This document shows positions 8,417-17,103 of a stretch of DNA of 64,000 nucleotides, piece by piece; the first letter of the stretch is position 1, and every line of letters begins with the position of its first letter. The stretch comes from CAWBAT01 sp046331665 (GTDB lineage: Bacteria > Acidobacteriota > Terriglobia > Versatilivoradales > Versatilivoraceae). The notes under the pieces were generated by a model. The model was not told the origin of the DNA, made no database searches, and was given only the letters and a program-made list of their open reading frames with translations. The position numbers were made by a program, and so were the translations under genes. Location of the stretch: contig JAXLQK010000033.1 in the NCBI GenBank assembly GCA_046331665.1, forward strand, positions 1 to 64,000, given 5' to 3'.

Positions 8417-9497
8417 ACGGTATCAGGAAGGGAGCGTAAAAAAGCAGCGTGGATTGTGGATAGCGCAATGGTGGGAAGACGGGCATCGGAGGAATCGGAC
8501 CATTGGTCGAGTCTCTCAGATGACCAAGGCTGAGGCACGAGGTGAGCTTGTCTCCATCATAACCCCCATTAACATCAAGCAGTCGTCAGCATCGGTTAGA
8601 GTCAAACTGAAAGAATTTGTGAAGTACGTTTATTTCCCGTTTTATCGGCGGAAGTGGAAACCCTCAACAGCTCAGTCCAACGAGCATCGCATCAACTATC
8701 ATATAGTCCCAGAATTCGGAGACAGGGTGCTAGGAAGCTTTAGCCGAGACGAACTTCAAACACTACTTGAGCGCAAGTCTGCAAGAGGCATGTCTTTCAG
8801 TGTGGTTAATCATCTACGGTGGGATCTGAAGCAAATTTTCGACTTAGCTGTTGCCGAGGATTATGCACCGCGAAATCCAGCAACGCTGTTATTTACACCG
8901 AGAGAAGCTCGTCAGCCGGTAAGATTAGTTATGAATCTTGAGGAGGTGAAGAAAGTTTTTTCCGTTCTTGAGTGCAGGGAAAGGCTGATTGTAAAGTTAG
9001 CAATTCTGGCAGGAATGCGTCCAGGTGAGATCTTCGGATTGAAGTGGGAACGTCTGCAAGGTAGATATGCAGATATTACGCAGCGTGTGTACCGAGGGAA
9101 AGTCGATACCCCAAAGACTTCCAATTCAGTTCGAAAAGTTGCTTTGTCTGAAGGATTGTTGTCAGACATTGAGGGCTGGAAAGATCTCTCTCTTGACTCC
9201 AATCCGGGAGCGTGGGTATTCCCGTCTGAATCTCTTAAGACACCTATGTCACGGGACAATTGTTGGCGACGAAGGATTGGACCAAAGCTGAAGGATGCGG
9301 GCCTTGGATGGGTTACATTTCAAGTGATGAGACGAACCCATTCATCACTCATGAATGATTTGAAGGTAGATCCTAAGATTGTGGCCGACCAGCTAGGGCA
9401 TACGCTTGATGTGAACCAGAATATTTACACGCAGTCAGCTTTAGAGAGGCGAAAGGAGGCTGTTGACTCACTAGAATCAGCACTGTTGAACGCTTAA
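8409..9497 (+). CDS. Tyrosine recombinase (integrase) beside the 3' end of tRNA-Gly
   Basis: 362 residues. N-terminal SAM-like core-binding domain (LKEFVKYVYFPFYRRKWKPSTAQSN); catalytic domain with Arg I in LAGMRPGEIFGLKWERL, the VMRRTHSSL box (Arg II and His), DQLGHTLDVNQNIY with the second His and the nucleophilic Tyr in NIYTQS. The start MRKRYQEGSVKK is at 8409 and overlaps the upstream HTH gene; an in-frame extension to 8361 overlaps it further and is not needed. The gene ends 55 bases from the 3' end of tRNA-Gly, the classic position for a tRNA-targeting integrase whose element extends leftward. I find no second copy of the tRNA 3' end in 1-8400, so its element is a remnant or has an end outside the window. 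Confidence 0.88.
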   Translation: MRKRYQEGSVKKQRGLWIAQWWEDGHRRNRTIGRVSQMTKAEARGELVSIITPINIKQSSASVRVKLKEFVKYVYFPFYRRKWKPSTAQSNEHRINYHIVPEFGDRVLGSFSRDELQTLLERKSARGMSFSVVNHLRWDLKQIFDLAVAEDYAPRNPATLLFTPREARQPVRLVMNLEEVKKVFSVLECRERLIVKLAILAGMRPGEIFGLKWERLQGRYADITQRVYRGKVDTPKTSNSVRKVALSEGLLSDIEGWKDLSLDSNPGAWVFPSESLKTPMSRDNCWRRRIGPKLKDAGLGWVTFQVMRRTHSSLMNDLKVDPKIVADQLGHTLDVNQNIYTQSALERRKEAVDSLESALLNA

Positions 9498-9552
9498 TGG
9501 AGTATTTTGGAGTACAGAAAATTTCGAGTTTCTCGCAAGTTGTTGAAAAGAT

Positions 9553-9628
<76 letters not shown>

Positions 9629-10256
9629 TGTTTATATTACTTAAAATAAATAGCTTACTTTAATTTTTTTGAATAGATTACAACGTTTCTACAACGGAAA
9701 TTGTCCAAATTTGCTCTACGCTCGTATGATATGTCGCCCAAGGAAAATAATTCTTGATCAAACCACAATCCCATCTTTGTTGAAAATCCCTTCATTTGCT
9801 TCCCCAAGAATGCGTTCCTTTGAGTTTCCAATTACTAAAGAACTTCGCTTCTTGATCTGATTAACCAGTTGATCCTGAAGCAAAACGATGGTGGTATTCT
9901 AGTTTACAAGAGCCCATTTTGCAACTGTTCCTTAATCTCAATAATCTTGCCTTAGAGAGATTCATCCGCTGATTAGCGACTTTGATCCATGGCTAAATTG
10001 TTTGTCTTCATGCCAAACGGCTGGTGTTTTGGCAATCCCGTAATTAGCACTGAACCTCCAACCCGCAGAGATTCTTCAAGTGTATTTGTTCCCTTTAGGG
10101 CTGGATATGCGATATCGTACGGACACCAAAATATGGAGTCAAACCATCTAGATCCAACCGTCTAAATGATCGATCATGCCTGTTCTTCATTTATAAAACC
10201 TGTTAATTGGCGCTGCTACTTTCACCTTTTGCACCATCACCTTTGGCGTTCAATTC
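9629..10256. other. Left end of the element: AT-rich, no intact gene
   Basis: The first 70 bases are very AT-rich and supply a candidate -10 box for the tRNA (TAATAT on the minus strand at 9635-9640, weak TTAAGT 17 bases upstream). On the minus strand between about 9800 and 10160 a stop-interrupted frame reads RWFDSIFWCPYDIAYPALKG, then a segment containing GGSVLITGLPKHQPFG. This looks like a decayed gene, possibly a DNA methyltransferase-like fold, but it is too broken to name. The small forward frame at 9669-9860 is not convincing. Confidence 0.35.
9678..9697 (+). repeat. Candidate integrase arm sites, left end
   Basis: Tandem TTACAACG, four bases, TACAACGG. The same arrangement recurs at 45733-45752 near the other end, and single copies occur at 45571, 45609, 45661 (inverted) and 45694. 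I saw this motif pair only near the two ends of the element. Confidence 0.6.
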
Positions 10257-11744
10257 ATGAAGACAGACCGATCCCTTTCTAAAACGAAATTCGTCGCTGG
10301 TTGGCAATGTCTCAAACGTTTGTATTTGCAGGTCTACCATCGTGAACTGGCTGCCAAAATTGATGACGCCACGCAGGCAATACTTACCCAAGGCCAAAAG
10401 GTTGGAGAACTCGCTCGTAAGGTCTTCCCTGGTGGGGTCCTCATTAATGCCAGTCACTTAGAAGTCAAAAAAGCGCTTGAAGATACTCGCCGATTCATTG
10501 CGGATTCCTCTGTGCCTGCGATTTTTGAAGCCGCTTTCCTCTATGACAATGTTTTAGTGCGGGTAGACATCCTTGCAAGAGGACCCAGCAATCTTTGGAG
10601 GCTTATTGAAGTGAAGTCCAGCACAGGGGTGAAGGAAAACTACCATTATGATCTTGCCATCCAAAAACACGTACTAACAGGTAGTGACCTTGAGCTTCAA
10701 TCGTGCTCACTTATGTATTTAAACCGTGATTACGTTTACGACGGGATCGAGTATCGGCTAGACGATCTCTTTATCATTGAAGAACTGGATACTGAGATTG
10801 ACAGGACGTTGCTTGAGATTCCACAACTCTTGGCGGAAATGAAAGGAGCATTACGCGAAAAGACTGCGCCGGATATCAAACCCGGCCCCCAGTGCAGCAA
10901 TCCGGTGATTTGCGAATTTTTTGACCACTGTAACTTGCCCCTGCCACTCGAACACGTCGCTAACCTCCCTGGCCTTAAAGGGGCGAAACTGGCCCGGCTC
11001 CTCGATAGCGGGATAACGGTTATCTCTGAACTTCCGTCTGATTTTCCTCTAAGTGAAAAACAACAACGAGCGTATAAGAGCGTGATTGAGGGGAAACCAC
11101 GGTTCGAAAATGGAATTCAAGAAGCGTTTAAAGAGTTCAATTACCCCCTCTATTTCATGGACTTTGAAACCCTCTATCCAGCTCTACCTCGATTCGCAGA
11201 AATGAGACCATATGATCACATCCCGTTTCAATGGTCCGTACATATTCAGGATCACCCTTACGGTGAGCTCAGGCATCATGAATTCTTAGCGGAAAATGAG
11301 TCGGATCCGCGTCTAGAATTCCTTCTGTCGTTGCTTGAGGTGTTGAAGACCGAAGGCGATATTGTCGTTTATAATAAAGGCTTTGAGTCCTCCCGTTTGA
11401 ACGATCTAGCCAACTGGTTTCCAGCATACAAATCTCAAATCGAAAGTATCCAGAAACGCCTTTGGGATCTACTCCCTGTGGTTCGTAACAATGTTTATCA
11501 CCCTGAGTTTCAGGGTTCGTTTTCGATTAAGACTGTTCTGCCCGCCTTGATTCCAGATATGAAATATGAAGGGATGCCTATATCCAACGGGGAACAAGCA
11601 GGTGCGGCTTGGGAAAAAATGGTGAGTGGGAATCTAACCAAAAGTGAAAAAGAACTACTCCGCCAAGGATTACTTGCTTATTGTAGACAGGATACTATTG
11701 CAATGGTCAGATTGTTGGAAAGTCTTGGTAAAGCCAGCCTATAA
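10257..11744 (+). CDS. DUF2779 protein: Cas4-like Fe-S PD-(D/E)XK nuclease fused to a DnaQ-like exonuclease
   Basis: 495 residues. N-terminal half: PD-(D/E)XK core with Asp104 (VRVDILARG) and Glu118-Val-Lys120 (LIEVKSS), then the helix DLAIQKHVL. Four cysteines, Cys18 in GWQCLKRLY and Cys213, Cys219, Cys225 in QCSNPVICEFFDHC, are placed as the Fe-S ligands of Cas4/AddB-type nucleases. C-terminal half (about 295-490): DUF2779, an RNase H/DnaQ-like exonuclease with Asp302 and Glu304 in YFMDFETLYP, a middle motif VVYNKGFESSRL and a final YCRQD (Asp479). It is the first cargo gene, 137 bases before the helicase operon and pointing the same way. Role inferred: end processing of foreign DNA. No strong ribosome site is seen at the ATG. 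Confidence 0.8.
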   Translation: MKTDRSLSKTKFVAGWQCLKRLYLQVYHRELAAKIDDATQAILTQGQKVGELARKVFPGGVLINASHLEVKKALEDTRRFIADSSVPAIFEAAFLYDNVLVRVDILARGPSNLWRLIEVKSSTGVKENYHYDLAIQKHVLTGSDLELQSCSLMYLNRDYVYDGIEYRLDDLFIIEELDTEIDRTLLEIPQLLAEMKGALREKTAPDIKPGPQCSNPVICEFFDHCNLPLPLEHVANLPGLKGAKLARLLDSGITVISELPSDFPLSEKQQRAYKSVIEGKPRFENGIQEAFKEFNYPLYFMDFETLYPALPRFAEMRPYDHIPFQWSVHIQDHPYGELRHHEFLAENESDPRLEFLLSLLEVLKTEGDIVVYNKGFESSRLNDLANWFPAYKSQIESIQKRLWDLLPVVRNNVYHPEFQGSFSIKTVLPALIPDMKYEGMPISNGEQAGAAWEKMVSGNLTKSEKELLRQGLLAYCRQDTIAMVRLLESLGKASL

Positions 11745-11881
11745 TTCACTCCATTTTTGAACTTGCTTTGATCGAATTAATACCAGAAAATTGACCGGAA
11801 TTTACTCAGTCTCCAACAGATAAAGCCATATTGGGGTAGCTTCGCCTTTTTGCCTCATTACCCCGAATCTCACAAATCATT

Positions 11882-14800
11882 ATGGACGTCTTCAAGGTTC
11901 GCAATCAGCTGATTTCTGACTATGCTTCTTACGTTAAGAGCTTCATCAACATTCGTGACGAGCGCATTCACAATCACGTCGAAGCCAGGTTTGAAGAGGG
12001 ATTCCTTTGGCCAGAACCTCTTATTCAGCTTAATCCTTCATTTGAGCCGGGAGAATCCATAGATGAATTAGTAGAGAACGGGACACTACATCAAGAATGT
12101 GGTCGAATTTTTAGAAGGGACAAAGATCCTGCTGTCGGGAGCATTGGTTTCTCTCTCCGGTTACATCGACATCAGGCCGAGGCCATCAAGTGTGCAGTAA
12201 CCGGCAATAACTACATCCTCACCACTGGTACTGCCTCAGGGAAGAGCCTTGCTTATATCGTTCCAATCGTCAATTGGGTGCTCCAACGTGGAGCTGGAAA
12301 GGGCATCCAGGCCATCATCGTTTACCCGATGAATGCGCTCGCCAACAGCCAGGCAGGTGAACTCAGGAAATTCCTCTACCATGGGTACGAAGAAACTCAA
12401 AGGCCGGTGAGATTTGCCCGCTATACGGGCCAGGAAAGCGACGAAGAAAGAAAGCAGATATGCAACTATCCTCCTGACATTCTCATTACCAACTATGTGA
12501 TGTTGGAACTTATTCTCACCAGGCCTTTTGAGCAGCATCTCATAAAAGCGGCTCAGGGTTTGAGGTTCCTGGTCCTTGATGAACTCCACACCTACCGGGG
12601 TCGGCAAGGTTCTGATGTTGCCATGCTGGTACGCCGTGTGCGTGACAGGCTCTCGGATGAAAAGATGCAATGTGTAGGAACCTCCGCAACAGTTGCCGGT
12701 TCCGGTAGTTTTCAGCAACAAAGGCTCGAGGTTGCTGCTGTTGCACGAAAACTCTTTGGTAGTGACATAAAGCCAGAAAACGTCATCGGTGAAACCCTTC
12801 AGCGAACCACGAATGAGCGGAATTTCTGGATCCTGCCTATATGGAGGAACTTAAAGAACGCGTTCTGGATGAACGGCGAATCCCACCCGTTGATTTTCAC
12901 GGTTTCATTAGTGATCCGCTCTCGGTGTGGATTGAAGACACCTTCGGGCTTCGCAGAGAAGAGAAAACGGGTCGTTTGGTTAGGGCCGTTCCGAAAAGCA
13001 TTGCCGGGGAAGACGGTGCAGCTAATTCTCTATCAAAGATGACCGGCGTCCCCTATGAACGATGTATTAAGGTCCTCGAGGGACATCTCCTGGCTTCGTA
13101 TTCATGCGGAAGACATCCTCAAACTGACCAGCCTCCGTTTGCCTTCCGACTCCACCAATTCATTAGCAAAGGCGGAACAACCTATTCTTCAATAGAAGAA
13201 GAATCTGTGCGCTACTTGACTGTTTATCCACAGCAGTTTGTTCCAGGGGACCGGACCAAGGTTTTACTTCCCCTGGTTTTTTGCCGGGAGTGTGGCCAGG
13301 AATATTATTGCGTCAAGTCAAAGAAAACTGAAACTCCGGCAAGTTCCAAATTTGAAAAAAGAGAATTGTCAGATCTCCATCGCGAGGAAAATGCACTCTC
13401 GGGTTTTCTTTATTTCAGCAATACCGACCCTTGGCCTCGTGACTTAGAGGCCATCCTGGATCGTTTGCCAGAAGATTGGATTGAAGAATCACCTTCTGGA
13501 AGGCGGGTCAAACGTAACCGTAGAGACCACCTTCCAAGAGCAATTCAGCTTGGCCTCGACGGGACCGAAGACAAAAACGGTCTCGAAGGACAATACATAC
13601 CTGCACCTTTCCGCTTTTGTTTGCGGTGTGGTGTCTCCTATGCATTTCGCCAAGGCACTGATTTTGCCAAACTCTCTTCATTGAGCTCCGAAGGCCGTAG
13701 TACCGCGACCACAATTCTGAGCATGTCTATGGTTAGGAGCCTCAGGAAAGAGCAGAATCTTAACTCACGTGCCCGAAAGCTCCTGAGTTTTACGGATAAT
13801 CGCCAGGATGCATCATTGCAGGCAGGTCACTTCAACGATTTCGTTGCTATTGGCCTGTTAAGGGCGGCCCTTTACCGTGCAGCCAACAAAGCTGGAGAAA
13901 TAGGTCTGTCTCACGAGGAACTTGCTGACAAGGTGTTCGAGGCGATTGACCTTCCGATACAGCTTTACGCCCAAGGGAATTCATCGCCAAAATTTCAAAA
14001 ACTAGTTGAAACGCAACGGGCATTGAGGGTGGTCCTTGCCTATCGACTTTATCAAGACTTAAAACGGGGCTGGCGAATCGTCTCTCAAAATTTAGAGCAG
14101 TGCGGCCTTATTGAAATTCAATACAAGTCCTTATATGAATTATGTGAAGCCGAAGAAGAGTGGCAGGGGAAGCACCCTGCACTTGTCTCTGCAAAACCCG
14201 CAACTCGAGCCAAAGTCTCAAAGGTATTGCTTGACTACATGCGCCGAGAACTCGCCATCAAAGTGGACTATCTAGACCGGATCTACCAGGACAGACTCAA
14301 GCAGTTGAGTAGCCAGCACCTCTGTGAACCTTGGGCGATCGATGAAAATGAGGAATTGGAATATGCCAGAACCATATTCCCTAACAAAGATGCAAATCGG
14401 AAGGATGAACCTGGGTACTTCTATCTCACGGCGCGGGGAGGCTTCGGGCAATACTTACGGAGAGGCAATACTTTTGAAGACTACTTGGACAAGATTAACC
14501 TTAAAGAAGCAAACATCATAATAGGGCAGCTGTTCAAAGCCCTTGAAGTTGCTGGCTTGGTTCAAGTGGTTGTTCCTCCTGATGATGATAAGGATGTACC
14601 AGGCTACCAATTGGCCGCATCCTCTCTCCTCTGGAAAGCAGCCGATGGAACAAAGTCTTTTCAAGATCCAATTCGAGTGCCCCGAATTTCCTCCGAAGGA
14701 GGGAAAACCAATCCGTTTTTTGTAAATTTCTACAGAAATATGGGTCTGGAGATTCAGGGATTTGAAGCCCGCGAGCATACCGCGCAAGTTCAGGCAGACT

Positions 14801-17103
14801 TACGAATTAAACGTGAAGAACAATTTGCGGAAGCAAAACTTCCAATCCTCTATTGTTCTCCGACAATGGAGTTGGGCGTAGACATCCGGGAACTCAACGC
14901 GGTCAATTTGCGCAAGATCCCTCCGACCCCTGCAAATTATGCCCAACGTAGCGGTCGTGCTGGTAGGAGCGGGCAGCCGGCTTTGGTATTCTCGTACTGC
15001 ACCACCGGTAGCCCGCACGATCAATATTTCTTCAAGCGTCCAACCCGTATGGTAGCCGGTGCAGTATCCCCTCCACGGATGGACTTGGTTAATGAAGACC
15101 TTGTGCTTGCCCATTTGCATTCCGTCTGGTTGGCTGAAACGGGACTTTATCTTGGGTCAACATTGAAAGATCTATTGGATTTATCTGGTGATACTCCATC
15201 TCTCGCGTTCCTCCCATCCGTCCAAGCTGCGTTGACCGAGCCTCTTTTCCGGCAAAGGGCGTTAAATAGAGTCAAGCATATCCTTGACACATTGGAACTG
15301 GAATTGAAGCAATCCGATTGGTTCAATGAAAAGTGGGCAGAAGACGCTCTGGACAAGGTAGCTTTAAGTTTCGACCAGGCCTGCGACAGATGGCGAGGCA
15401 TGTATCGAGCCGCACTCTCTCAGGCTCGGGCACAGAGCAAAATTATCTTAGATATGACCCGAACTGCGGAAGAGAAGAACCATGCCACACGTTTACGGGC
15501 TGAAGCTGAAGCGCAGCTTCGCCTTCTTGCAGAACCTCAAAACATTGTTGATTCAGATTTCAACAGCTACCGCTACTTCGCCAGCGAAGGTTTCCTGCCT
15601 GGTTACAATTTTCCACGCTTACCCTTGTCCGCCTACATCCCGGGAAAAAGGAAAACTCAGGATCGGGATGAATTCCTCTCCCGCCCCAGATTTCTTGCCA
15701 TTTCTGAATTTGGTCCTCGGTCAGTTATTTACCACGAAGGTTCGCGCTACGTAACTAACCGCGTCATTCTCCCGGTAGGGGAAAACAACGAACTGCAAAC
15801 GCGCAAAGCCAAACAGTGCGATGAATGCGGCTATCTACATCCAATTATGGACGGAGACGGCATTGATAAGTGCGAACGCCGTCAATGTGGGGCCCTTCTC
15901 GGAGCTCCCATGGTTCGTCTTTTCCGCCTTCAAAACGTCACAACCAAGCGCCGGGATCGCATCAATTCCGATGAGGAAGAACGGATGCGGTTTGGGTATG
16001 AACTGAAGACGGGTGTCCGTTTTACAGAGCATGGCGGAAGACCGTCTCATCGGCTTGCGATGATTGAACGTGATGGTCAACCGATCGCTAAAATGGACTA
16101 CGGGCATGCCGCCACGATCTGGAGGATCAATCTCGGGTGGCGTCGTCGTGCCAACCCAGCAGAATGGGGTTTCCTGCTGGATATCGAACGTGGTTACTGG
16201 GAAACCAATAAGCTAGCTGGCGAGGAGCAAGACGATCAATTTGGAGTCCGGACGATGCGAGTTATCCCTTTTGTTGAAGATCGTCGAAATTGCCTCCTTT
16301 TTGAACCTGCTGAAGAGCAGTCTGTAGAAGTAATGGCATCCCTGGCTTCAGCCCTGAAAAATGCCATTCAGGTCCGTTATCAACTTGAGGATAACGAACT
16401 TGCCGCGGAAGCGCTTCCCAGCGATGACAAACGGCGGCTCATCTTGTTTTACGAGGCCGCAGAGGGAGGAGCGGGAGTTCTTAGAAGTGTTTTTGACGAT
16501 CCAGCGGCAGTGCAAGAGGTGGCCAAGGAAGCTCTGCGCCTGTGTCATTTCAATCCAGAAACAGGCGAAGACCTGAGACGCAGTCAGGGCGCCAAAGAAG
16601 ATTGTGAAGCTGCCTGCTACGACTGCCTCATGAATTACAGCAACCAGCGGGATCATGGTCACTTGGATCGTCAGAAAATTCGTGAAATGCTACTGGAATT
16701 GGCTAAATGCAAAGTTTCGGCCTCCTCGGCGCCCAAGCCGAGAGCAGAACAACTGCTCGAATTGGACAGACTGTGCGATAGCGAATTGGAACGCAAATGG
16801 TTGCGCTTCCTCGAAGAGCGTGATTTGCGGCTGCCCTCCAGATCCCAGATATTGATTGAAGCCTGCCATACTCGTCCCGACTTCCTTTACGACGACCAAC
16901 TCACAGCGATCTATGTAGATGGGCCACCGCACGACTTTCCTGACCGGCAGCAGCGAGACAAGCTCCAGGCAGATGCCATGGACGATTTGGGTTACACCGT
17001 AATCCGCTTTCACCACGAAGCAGATTGGGAGTTAATTGTGGCTCAATTTCCAAGCGTATTTGGGCATCTCCACACTCAGGGAGGGGATGGAGGACGGTCT
17101 TGA
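11882..17103 (+). CDS. YprA/MrfA-type helicase with DUF1998 and C-terminal endonuclease-like domain (one frameshift)
   Basis: About 1,740 residues once the two frames (11882-13042 and 12841-17103) are joined near 12830. Motifs: Walker A TGTASGKS (about 115-122), DELH box (233-236), GTSAT, and motif VI YAQRSGRAGRSGQ near 14950. The DUF1998/MZB region carries the Zn-type Cys cluster CEAACYDCLMNY after EGGAGVLRS. The last 100 residues (ERKWLRFLEERDL, PDFLY, YVDGPPHDFPDRQQRDKLQ) form a Vsr/DUF559-like PD-(D/E)XK domain. YprA-family helicases with DUF1998 are the core of DISARM, Druantia and Dpd defence. The shift fits loss of one T from ...AATTTTCTGG, giving NFLDPAYMEE, so it may be a sequencing error or a real mutation. 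It overlaps the SNF2 gene by four bases. Confidence 0.82.

Noticed and set aside
8409..9497. Left integrase as the enzyme that inserted the 36-kb element
   Set aside because: It lies outside the direct repeats, on the 3' side of the tRNA, and no arm-type sites are near it; the integrase at 44462-45559 lies inside the repeat and beside the sites.
9669..9860. Forward 63-aa frame at the left end of the element
   Set aside because: No ribosome site or recognisable motif, AT-driven, and the opposite strand shows remnants of a decayed gene instead.
12800..13050. Programmed -1 frameshift in the helicase
   Set aside because: The zero frame has no X-XXY-YYZ slippery heptamer at the junction; adding one T restores family sequence exactly, so an indel or sequencing error is simpler.
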